Shown piece by piece: positions 23,552 to 30,776 of a DNA stretch of 37,435 bases; position 1 is the first letter of the stretch; every line of letters begins with the position of its first letter. The notes under the pieces are model-generated. The model did not search any database. It was not told the DNA's origin and saw only the letters and a program-made list of their open reading frames with translations. Source of the DNA: Rhodospirillales bacterium (GTDB lineage: Bacteria; Pseudomonadota; Alphaproteobacteria; Rhodospirillales; Shumkoniaceae); NCBI GenBank assembly GCA_016776725.1, contig JADHSV010000033.1:1-37435 (forward strand), in the 5' to 3' direction. Position numbers and translations under genes: made by a program.

Positions 23552-24742
23552 TCACCCCTTTTGCAAATAATCCATTGCCGCCTGGACACCGCCCTTGGTG
23601 TGCGGAATTCCCGCCAATCCAAGGCCCATCTCCACACCGGCGAGCGTCCCGCAAAGCATAACATCATTGAAATCGCCCAGATGGCCGATGCGGAACACCT
23701 TGCCCTGCACCTTGCTCAGGCCATTGCCCAGCGACATGTCGAAATTCTCGAGAATGATTTTTCGCAACTCGTCGGCGTTGAAGCCGTCGGGAACGCGAAC
23801 CGCCGTCAGAACGCCACTGTATTCGCGTTCTTCCTGACACTGAATTTCCAGGCCCCCGGGAATTTCCAGACCCCACGTACGAACCGCGCGGCGCGTCGCT
23901 TCGCCATGGCGGGCATGGCGGGCGAACACGGCATCCAGTCCTTCTTCCATCAGCATGTCGATGGCTTCGCGCAGGGCAAACAACATGTTCGACGCGGGCG
24001 TATAGGGGAAGAAACCGGTCTTGTTGGGGCCGACCATGCTGTCCCAGCGCCAGTAGGATTTTGGGAAGTTGCTCGATTCTGCAGCCTTCATGGCCTTGTC
24101 ACTGATGGCCGTAAAGCCAAGGCCCGGCGGCAGCATCAGACCCTTTTGCGAACAACTGACCGTGACGTCGACGCCCCATTCTTCGTGGCGATAGTCGATG
24201 GAAGCCAGCGACGAAATGGTGTCGACGAACAACAATGCCGGATGGTTGGCGCGGTCCATGGCTTGACGAATTTCGTCGATGCGTGATGCCACACCCGTTG
24301 ATGTTTCGTTGTGAACGACACAGACGGCCTTGATCTTGTGTTCGCGGTCTTCCGCCAGTTTGGCTTCGACCACGTCCGGATCGGCGCCCCTGCGCCAGTC
24401 ACCGGGTACGAATTCGGGGTCCAGCCCCAGGCGCGTGGCCATTTCATGCCACAGGGTGGCGAAGTGGCCGGTCTCGAACATCAGAACCTTGTCGCCCGAA
24501 GACAACGCATTGGTCAGCGCAGCTTCCCAGGCTCCGGTTCCGGACGCCGGATAAACAATGACCGGACCATTTGTTTTGAAAATTTGCTTCAGATCTTCAA
24601 GCAGCGGCCGCGCCATGGCGCCGAAATCCGGCCCGCGATGATCGACGGTCGGCATGGAAAGTGCGCGAAGAATCCGACCCGGTACGTTTGACGGACCGGG
24701 AATTTGCAAAAAGTGTCGTCCAGCCTGATAGGCGTTCGGCAT
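23552..24742 (-). CDS. Class V PLP aminotransferase (serine/alanine/aspartate-glyoxylate type)
   Basis: 396 residues, with a G-rich ribosome-binding site before ATG 24742. The start LQIPGPSNVPGRILRALSMP and the blocks YPASGTGAWEAAL, VVHNETSTGVASRI, FVDTISSLAS (D174) and SCSQKGLMLPPGLGF (PLP lysine K200) are those of the serine-glyoxylate/alanine-glyoxylate group. That group also contains ureidoglycine-glyoxylate and aspartate-glyoxylate (BhcA-like) enzymes. All use glyoxylate as amino acceptor, which fits an AllA-like glyoxylate-releasing lyase in the same operon. The donor is not determined; the partner genes of the beta-hydroxyaspartate cycle are not in the window. Confidence 0.9.
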   Translation of the reverse strand: MPNAYQAGRHFLQIPGPSNVPGRILRALSMPTVDHRGPDFGAMARPLLEDLKQIFKTNGPVIVYPASGTGAWEAALTNALSSGDKVLMFETGHFATLWHEMATRLGLDPEFVPGDWRRGADPDVVEAKLAEDREHKIKAVCVVHNETSTGVASRIDEIRQAMDRANHPALLFVDTISSLASIDYRHEEWGVDVTVSCSQKGLMLPPGLGFTAISDKAMKAAESSNFPKSYWRWDSMVGPNKTGFFPYTPASNMLFALREAIDMLMEEGLDAVFARHARHGEATRRAVRTWGLEIPGGLEIQCQEEREYSGVLTAVRVPDGFNADELRKIILENFDMSLGNGLSKVQGKVFRIGHLGDFNDVMLCGTLAGVEMGLGLAGIPHTKGGVQAAMDYLQKG

Positions 24743-24956
24743 ACCACCCCCCGAAAAATAGGTCGTGTCGTATTTTATTTATGCATAATGAATGCATATT
24801 GTCGACAACTTGGCAAGCCTAATTATATTTGAATATACGAAAGTTAGTGAAAAATCGTTTCAATTCAACAAGGTGACTGTAATTTTGCGGACTCGATGCA
24901 CACATTACAGCCTAGGCACATATTGAATTCAAAATAATGTGGCGTATGGTGGAACG
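24743..24956. promoter_or_regulatory. AT-rich divergent control region with palindromes (candidate GntR operators)
   Basis: This region separates the aminotransferase/TRAP operon from the dehydrogenase/GntR operon and is clearly richer in A and T than the flanking genes. Three symmetric elements stand out: TATGCAT...ATGCATA (24780-24798, 5-nt spacer), the perfect palindrome TTGTCGACAA (24799-24808) directly abutting it, and TTGAATTCAA (24923-24932). FCD-type GntR regulators usually bind short palindromes of this size in divergent promoters. The regulator is encoded at 27968, so it is the natural candidate. Which element is bound is inferred. Confidence 0.5.
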
Positions 24957-25001
24957 ATGACAAAGATGGAAAAGACCATCATTAGAAGGGCTTGCGCATG
25001 A
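24957..25001 (+). CDS. Possible 14-codon leader ORF overlapping the dehydrogenase start
   Basis: ATG 24957, preceded by GGTGGA, opens a frame MTKMEKTIIRRACA that stops at TGA 24999-25001. The stop overlaps the dehydrogenase ATG (24998-25000) in an ATGA arrangement, the classic sign of translational coupling. It is short enough to arise by chance, and there is no conservation evidence. Confidence 0.3.
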   Translation: MTKMEKTIIRRACA

Positions 25002-27964
25002 AACCGTCTTTGGCTCGAGTCGGTGCCAATATCGGAGACAGCGCCCTGGCCGAGCGCCTTCGCCGCGAGATCGAGGGCGATGTGCTGTTTGACGCCTTCA
25101 CGCGAGGGCGGTACAGCACGGATGCGTCCATCTACCAGATCGAACCCATCGGCGTCGTCATTCCGAAAACCGAACAAGATGTGGTGCGCGTCATTCAGAT
25201 CGCGGGCGAGCAGGGGGTTGCGGTGCTGCCGCGCGGTGGCGGATCGTCGCAAAACGGTCAGGTCATCGGCGAGGCCATTATCATCGATACCACCCGGTAT
25301 CTGGATCAGGTTATTGATTTCAACCCGGAAGACAAAACCACGGTCACGGTTCAGCCTGGTATCGTTCTCGATGCGCTGAACGGATTTCTTAAGCCGCACG
25401 GCGTTCATTTCGCGGTCGATCCCTCGACCGCCAGCCGCGCCACCATCGGCGGCATGGCCGGAAACAACAGTTCGGGGGCCAGGTCCATCCGTTATGGATT
25501 GACCGCCGACAACGTGCTGGCCATCGACGCATTGTTGAACGATGGCGCGAAACTTCACTTTGCCGATTTGCCGCCGGATTTGTCGTCAAGCGATGTGCCG
25601 GATCGGTTCCGGGAACTTCTGCTGCCGCTTCAGGAAATGGCGGTGCGCGAAGCCGACGAGATCGCCCTTCGTTTTCCCAAGGTTCTGCGTCGCGTCGGTG
25701 GTTACAACATCGACGCCCTGGTGCCAGGCGGGAGCGGGACGCAGTTGGGCAATCGGGCGGCGCGCCTGCTGGTGGGCTCGGAAGGGACGCTGGCTTTTTC
25801 GACGGCGTTGAAGCTGATGCTGCACCCCGTTCCCACCCACAAGGTCATGGGCGTGTGCCATTTCCCGACCTTCTATCAGGCCATGGATATGACCCGCCAC
25901 ATCGTCGGTCTTGGTCCGGCGGCGGTGGAACTGATCGATAGCACTATGATCAATCTGGCCCGCGACATCGCGCTGTTCCGCCCCATCGTCGAGCGTTTCG
26001 TCATGGGCGAACCGGCAGCCGTGCTGCTGGTCGAGTTCTCCGGCGAGGACGGGTGTGATCTGGTCACGCAACTGATCCGTTTGAAGGAAATGATGGCGGA
26101 TCATGGCTTCCCCGATGCCGTCGTCGAGGCGACAGATCCCGCATTTCAGAGCGACATCACAACCGTTCGCAAGGCCGGTCTGAATATCATGATGTCCATG
26201 AAGGGGGCGGGCAAACCCATTTCGTTCATCGAAGATTGCGCCGTGCCGCTGGATGATCTGGCCGAATACACCTCGCGCCTGACGCAGGTGTTCGAAAGCC
26301 ACGGCACCACCGGCACATGGTACGCCCACGCGTCCGTCGGCTGCCTGCATGTGCGGCCCGTGCTGAACATGAAGGAAGAGGAAGACGCCACCAAAATGCG
26401 CGCCATTGCCGAAGAGGCCTTCGCCGCCGTGCGTGAGTACAAGGGATCGCACTCGGGCGAACATGGCGACGGCATTTCGCGTTCCGAATTCCACGGTTCC
26501 ATGTTCGGCGAGCGCATGGTGGCCAATTTTGAAACGGTCAAGGACACCTTTGATCCGGACAACCGCTTCAACCCGAACAAGATCGTCAGGCCCTACAAGA
26601 TGGATGACCGGTCCATCATGCGCTTTGCGCCCGACTATCGCCCCATGGATATGGAAACGGCGCTGGACTGGTCGGAATGGGGCGGGATGAGCGGTGCTGC
26701 CGAAATGTGCAATAACAACGGCGCTTGCCGCAAGTTCGACGCCGATTCCATGTGTCCGTCGTTCCGCGTCACCCGCGACGAGGCGCACGTCACGCGCGGC
26801 CGCGTAAACACCCTGCGGCTGGCCCTTTCGGGGCAGCTTGGCGCAGACGCCCTGCATTCGGACGAGATGCATGAGACCATGAAGCTTTGCGTAAGTTGCA
26901 AGGCCTGCAAGCGCGAATGTCCCCTTGGCATCGACATGGCGCGCATGAAGATCGAATATCTTTATCAACGGGCGAAAAAGCACGGCATCAGCCTGGGTGA
27001 ACGTCTTGTCGCCTATATGCCAAGGTACGCGCCATGGGCTTCACGGTTTGCCGGACTGATAAACCTGCGCAACAAAATTCCGCTGCTGGCCCGTTTGGGC
27101 GAAACGGCGACCGGGTTAAGCCACAAGCGTGATTTGCCGGAATGGCGGCGCGATCCGTTCCGCCCCGATACTGCCGCCGTGGGACCGGCGGACGGGAGCG
27201 AGATTGTCCTGTTTGGCGACACCTTCAACACCTACTTCGAGCCGGAAAATCTGGGCGATGCCGCCGACGTTCTGGTCGCCGCCGGATACCGCGTTCATTT
27301 TGCCAGACCGGACGACGGCGGGCGACCCCTGTGTTGCGGGCGCACGTTCCTGTCGGCGGGGCTGGTGGATGAAGCCAAGGCCGAGGCCCGGCGCCTGGTG
27401 GAGGCGCTGAAACCCTTCGTAGCGCGCGGCGTTCCCATTGTGGGGCTTGAGCCGTCGTGCCTGTTGACGCTGCGCGATGAATACCAAGCGTTGCTTCCCG
27501 GCCCGGAAACGGATGCGCTGGCGAAATGCGCCGTTACGTTCGAGGAGTTTCTGGAGGCCGAGGCCGACGTTGGACGGCTGAACCTGACGCTTGAAACCAT
27601 CGCGTCCGACAAGATCATGCTGCACGGCCACTGCCATCAGAAAGCGTTTGGCCTGATGGGGGCGATAAAAAAGGTTCTGGGTCTGATTCCCGACCTCGAC
27701 GTCGAAACCATCGACACCGCGTGCTGCGGGATGGCGGGCGCCTTCGGCTACAACGCCGAGACCTATGAGACGTCCATCAAAATGGCCGAGGCAAAGCTGG
27801 CCCCGGCTGTCAGAAAGGCCGACCCGGCAACTGTTATTGCCGCAGACGGCACCAGTTGCCGCCACCAGATAAACGACACTACGGGCCGACGCCCCATGCA
27901 TGTGGCCCGCATTCTGAAATCCGCCCTGAAAAACCCCGTAATGAAAACCAAGCCGGAAGATTGA
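24998..27964 (+). CDS. FAD-linked D-2-hydroxyacid dehydrogenase with Fe-S and CCG domains (YdiJ/GlcD-GlpC type fusion)
   Basis: 988 residues from ATG 24998, with GAAGGG seven bases upstream. The N-terminal half is a VAO-type FAD domain (PRGGGSSQNGQ about 78-88; DPSTASRATIGGMAGNNSSG about 141-160), then the oxidase C domain with the HSGEHGDG catalytic region (H489). The C-terminal half resembles GlpC/HdrD: C571, C577 and C586, then CVSCKACKREC (C631, C634, C637, C641) for [4Fe-4S] clusters, then two cysteine-rich motifs (C779-C780 and C909-C910). Such fusions oxidise D-2-hydroxyacids (lactate, glycolate, 2-hydroxyglutarate) and pass electrons to the quinone pool. The neighbours favour glycolate or a related substrate, but this is inference. 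The GntR gene follows at 3 bp. Confidence 0.92.
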   Translation: MKPSLARVGANIGDSALAERLRREIEGDVLFDAFTRGRYSTDASIYQIEPIGVVIPKTEQDVVRVIQIAGEQGVAVLPRGGGSSQNGQVIGEAIIIDTTRYLDQVIDFNPEDKTTVTVQPGIVLDALNGFLKPHGVHFAVDPSTASRATIGGMAGNNSSGARSIRYGLTADNVLAIDALLNDGAKLHFADLPPDLSSSDVPDRFRELLLPLQEMAVREADEIALRFPKVLRRVGGYNIDALVPGGSGTQLGNRAARLLVGSEGTLAFSTALKLMLHPVPTHKVMGVCHFPTFYQAMDMTRHIVGLGPAAVELIDSTMINLARDIALFRPIVERFVMGEPAAVLLVEFSGEDGCDLVTQLIRLKEMMADHGFPDAVVEATDPAFQSDITTVRKAGLNIMMSMKGAGKPISFIEDCAVPLDDLAEYTSRLTQVFESHGTTGTWYAHASVGCLHVRPVLNMKEEEDATKMRAIAEEAFAAVREYKGSHSGEHGDGISRSEFHGSMFGERMVANFETVKDTFDPDNRFNPNKIVRPYKMDDRSIMRFAPDYRPMDMETALDWSEWGGMSGAAEMCNNNGACRKFDADSMCPSFRVTRDEAHVTRGRVNTLRLALSGQLGADALHSDEMHETMKLCVSCKACKRECPLGIDMARMKIEYLYQRAKKHGISLGERLVAYMPRYAPWASRFAGLINLRNKIPLLARLGETATGLSHKRDLPEWRRDPFRPDTAAVGPADGSEIVLFGDTFNTYFEPENLGDAADVLVAAGYRVHFARPDDGGRPLCCGRTFLSAGLVDEAKAEARRLVEALKPFVARGVPIVGLEPSCLLTLRDEYQALLPGPETDALAKCAVTFEEFLEAEADVGRLNLTLETIASDKIMLHGHCHQKAFGLMGAIKKVLGLIPDLDVETIDTACCGMAGAFGYNAETYETSIKMAEAKLAPAVRKADPATVIAADGTSCRHQINDTTGRRPMHVARILKSALKNPVMKTKPED

Positions 27965-27967
27965 GCC

Positions 27968-28651
27968 ATGGCTACTACAATGTCTGAACCGATTGCCCGC
28001 ACATCCCTTCACGATCAGGTCGTGGACAGGCTTCGTGACATGATCGTCGAAGGCGAACTGGACCCCGATACGCGCATCAACGAGAAAGCATTATGCGAAC
28101 GGTTCGGGATATCGAGAACGCCGTTGCGCGAGGCGCTAAAGGTGCTCGCCTCGGAAGGTCTGGTCGAACTTATGCCCAATCGCGGCGCGACCGTCGCGTC
28201 GTTTACGTCCGAAGATCTGGACGAGACGTTTCCCATTATCGGGGCGCTGGAGGCGTTGTCGGGCGAAATCGCGTGCGAGCAGATTACCGATACGGAGATC
28301 GCCGAAATCAGGGCGCTGCATTATCAGATGGTCCTGCATTACCAGAAGGGCGAACTTCACGAATACTTCCAGATCAACCAGACCATCCACGAGAAAATTC
28401 TCGCCGCCACGCACAATGGGACACTGACCAATATCTACAACAGTCTCTCGGGCCGCGTCAGCCCGGCGCGTTTTCGCGCCAACATGTCCAAGCCACGCTG
28501 GGCCGAAGCGGTGGAAGAGCACGAAAATATTCTAAAGGCGCTGGAAGCGCGGGATGGACAGACATTGTCGCGCCTGTTGAAAACGCATCTTGCCAACAAG
28601 CGCGAATCCGTGCGCGAGGCGTTGTTCTCGGAAGACGGGGCGGCGGTCTAG
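27968..28651 (+). CDS. GntR-family transcriptional regulator, FCD (FadR) subgroup
   Basis: 227 residues. The winged-helix domain (about 12-80) contains LRDMIVEGELDPDTRINEKALCERFGISRTPLREALK in pieces typical of GntR, with the wing GLVELMPNRGATVA. The all-helical FCD ligand domain follows (about 90-215), with probable metal/ligand histidines in the HYQMVLHYQ, NQTIHEKIL and THLANKRE stretches. FCD regulators usually sense organic acids and control adjacent catabolic genes, so it probably regulates the divergent TRAP and dehydrogenase operons. It starts 3 bp after the dehydrogenase stop. Its stop overlaps the stop of the convergent DUF1178-like gene. Confidence 0.93.
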   Translation: MATTMSEPIARTSLHDQVVDRLRDMIVEGELDPDTRINEKALCERFGISRTPLREALKVLASEGLVELMPNRGATVASFTSEDLDETFPIIGALEALSGEIACEQITDTEIAEIRALHYQMVLHYQKGELHEYFQINQTIHEKILAATHNGTLTNIYNSLSGRVSPARFRANMSKPRWAEAVEEHENILKALEARDGQTLSRLLKTHLANKRESVREALFSEDGAAV

Positions 28652-28658
28652 GCCGCCC
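28638..28658. terminator. Hairpin centred on two overlapping stop codons
   Basis: GGGCGGC (28638-28644) and GCCGCCC (28652-28658) form a perfect 7-bp stem with a 7-nt loop. The loop contains CTAG (28648-28651), in which the TAG of the GntR gene and the TAG of the opposite-strand gene overlap. There is no T-run on either side, so this is at best a symmetric transcript-end structure rather than a proven terminator. Confidence 0.45.
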
Positions 28659-28887
28659 AGGGGCAGGCCCCTTCCTGGGCGCATGAACCGCAGGACGGTT
28701 CCGCGGCCACTTCTCCGCCCGTACCCGAGCTGACGCGCGGCGCCATGATCGCCTTGACCACATTGGTGTCACCGCATTCCGGGCAGGAAAGCGCACCATC
28801 GGCGGCCATCTTGTCGTACTCGTTACCCGACGCGAACCATTCGTCGAAAGCGTGCCCCTTGGCGCAGCGAAGACTGTAAACAATCAT
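28648..28887 (-). CDS. Short DUF1178-like zinc-binding protein
   Basis: 79 residues. The start MIVYSLRCAKGHAFDEWF and the following CPECG knuckle (C35, C38) match the N-terminal zinc ribbon of DUF1178 proteins, which are common in Alphaproteobacteria. The family is usually about twice this length; here the sequence ends after GSCAQEGACPWAA, so the conserved C-terminal part is absent, either a short variant or a truncation. Extra cysteines near the end (C66, C69, C74) could bind metal. It lies 35 bp after the thioredoxin gene, probably in one transcript. Function unknown. Confidence 0.75.
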   Translation of the reverse strand: MIVYSLRCAKGHAFDEWFASGNEYDKMAADGALSCPECGDTNVVKAIMAPRVSSGTGGEVAAEPSCGSCAQEGACPWAA

Positions 28888-28922
28888 AAACGGCCTCGTT
28901 TTCTTTTCCAGATCAGCGACAG

Positions 28923-29321
28923 TTAAGTGTCGTTTGCCGCTTTCTTATCGTCACTGTCGGCGGCCTGCGCTGCGGCGATTTCGGCACGTACCGCATCCAT
29001 GTCCAAATCCTTGACACGATCAACGAGTTCGCTAAGTGCGGACTCGGGAACCATTCCCGGCTGGTTCATCAGCAGGACATTTTCGCGAAAAACAGCCAAC
29101 GTCGGAATGGATTGAATGCCGAATTGCGCCGCCAGTTCCTGTTCGGCGTCCGTATCGACCTTGCCGAAAAGCACGTCCGGATGGCCGTCCGAAACCTTTT
29201 CGTAAATGGGCGCGAAACTTTTGCACGGCTGACACCATCCGGCCCAGAAGTCGATCAGCACGATATCGTTCTCAAGGACCGTGTTCTCGAATGTGTCGCG
29301 CGTAAGGTTCGTGGTCGCCAT
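28923..29321 (-). CDS. Thioredoxin
   Basis: 132 residues with a GGAGGA ribosome-binding site and no signal peptide, so cytoplasmic. The active site is W29-C30-Q-P-C33-K, with QPC in place of the usual GPC. The cis-proline motif is QSIPTLAVF. The C terminus carries an extra acidic/alanine-rich tail (about 108-132) beyond the roughly 105-residue thioredoxin core. It should act as a general dithiol reductant. The QPC variant can shift the redox potential; that is a general consideration and not measured here. Confidence 0.93.
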   Translation of the reverse strand: MATTNLTRDTFENTVLENDIVLIDFWAGWCQPCKSFAPIYEKVSDGHPDVLFGKVDTDAEQELAAQFGIQSIPTLAVFRENVLLMNQPGMVPESALSELVDRVKDLDMDAVRAEIAAAQAADSDDKKAANDT

Positions 29322-29513
29322 TGGTTCCTCCGGAGCGTGCTGCGAAATTCCGGATGTTTATGCAACATTGCACGGCCCGACGCACCAATTTTCGACACCG
29401 GTTGATGGTGGGGCTACGCTGCGCTTCACTCCGGGCGGGGATTATGTTAAGTAGCCGCGCGCTGGCAATCCGGCGCTTTCACTCAATTGAGACTGAAACG
29501 GACCCAAGACGTT

Positions 29514-30770
29514 ATGACGACTTATCGCTCGGAATTCCTGCGCGCCGTGATGGAGCGCGGCTACATGCATCAGTGCACCGATCTGGAAGGGCTTGACGCC
29601 CTGGCCGCCGAGGGGATCGTCACGGCTTATATCGGGTTCGATTGCACCGCGCCCAGCCTTCACGCGGGCAGCCTGCTTCCGATCATGTTGCTCAGGCGGC
29701 TCCAGGAAACCGGACACAAGCCCATCGTGCTGATGGGCGGCGGAACCACCAAGGTGGGCGATCCGTCGGGCAAGGATGAAAGCCGACCGCTTTTAACCGA
29801 AGAAAAAATCGCCGAGAACATGGCGGGCATCAAAAAGGTCTTCGCCAAGTTCCTGAAGTTCGGCGACGGCCCGACCGACGCCATCATGGTCAATAACGCC
29901 GATTGGCTGGACACGCTGGAGTACATCCCGTTCCTGCGCGATTACGGGCGCCATTTTTCGGTCAATCGCATGTTGAGCATGGAAAGTGTCAAGTTGCGGC
30001 TTGAACGCGAAGATCCGCTGACGTTCCTCGAATTCAACTACATGATTTTTCAGGCTTATGATTTCCTGGAGCTTGGACGGCGTAACAATTGCGTGCTGCA
30101 GATGGGCGGCTCGGATCAGTGGGGAAACATCGTCAACGGTGTCGAACTGGCGCGCCGGGTGGATGGGCTGGCTCTTTACGGGTTGACGACGCCGCTATTG
30201 CAAACTTCGTCCGGCGCGAAAATGGGCAAATCTGCGGCAGGCGCGGTATGGTTAAACGAGGACATGCTTTCGCCCTACGACTACTGGCAATACTGGCGCA
30301 ACACCGAAGATGCCGACGTTGGCAAATTCTTGCGCCTGTTTACCGATTTGCCACTGGACGAAATCGCTGGTCTGGAAGCCCTGCAAGGGGTTGAAATCAA
30401 CGACGCCAAGAAGGTTCTGGCCAACGAAATCACCCGCCTGTGTCATGGAAGCGATGCGGCGGCGGCGGCGGCTGAGACCGCGCGCAAGACCTTTGAGGAA
30501 GGCTCGTCCCTGGGCGGCGAATTGCCAAGCTTCGATATTCCCGCCGCCGAACTTGAGGCCGGGATCGCCGCGTTTGAGCTGTTTCGCCGGGTTGAACTGG
30601 CCGCCAGCAACGGCGAGGCCCGTCGCCTTATCAAGGGTGGCGGCGGCAAGCTGAACGACAAGGCGATCAGTAGCGAAATACAGGCGATTACCCTGGCCGA
30701 CCGCAACGCGGACGGTGTGATCAAGCTTTCTGCGGGCAAGAAGCGGCATATCGTTATCCGCGCCCAATAA
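29514..30770 (+). CDS. tyrS: Tyrosyl-tRNA synthetase
   Basis: 418 residues from ATG 29514 ([20 protein letters not shown]); an upstream in-frame TTG at 29487 is less likely. This is a class I synthetase. The HIGH-like motif is H50-A-G-S53 and the KMSKS-like loop is KMGKS near residue 236. Tyrosine-recognition blocks [44 protein letters not shown] and [11 protein letters not shown] are intact. A C-terminal S4-type RNA-binding domain is visible ([16 protein letters not shown]). It attaches tyrosine to tRNA-Tyr. It is convergent with the AsmA-like gene, 6 bp apart. Confidence 0.97.
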   Translation: MTTYRSEFLRAVMERGYMHQCTDLEGLDALAAEGIVTAYIGFDCTAPSLHAGSLLPIMLLRRLQETGHKPIVLMGGGTTKVGDPSGKDESRPLLTEEKIAENMAGIKKVFAKFLKFGDGPTDAIMVNNADWLDTLEYIPFLRDYGRHFSVNRMLSMESVKLRLEREDPLTFLEFNYMIFQAYDFLELGRRNNCVLQMGGSDQWGNIVNGVELARRVDGLALYGLTTPLLQTSSGAKMGKSAAGAVWLNEDMLSPYDYWQYWRNTEDADVGKFLRLFTDLPLDEIAGLEALQGVEINDAKKVLANEITRLCHGSDAAAAAAETARKTFEEGSSLGGELPSFDIPAAELEAGIAAFELFRRVELAASNGEARRLIKGGGGKLNDKAISSEIQAITLADRNADGVIKLSAGKKRHIVIRAQ

Positions 30771-30776
30771 AGACGG

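Noticed and set aside
25586-26983. 465-codon minus-strand ORF opposite the dehydrogenase
   Set aside because: Antisense shadow; His/Gly-rich low-complexity composition typical of reversed GC-rich coding sequence.
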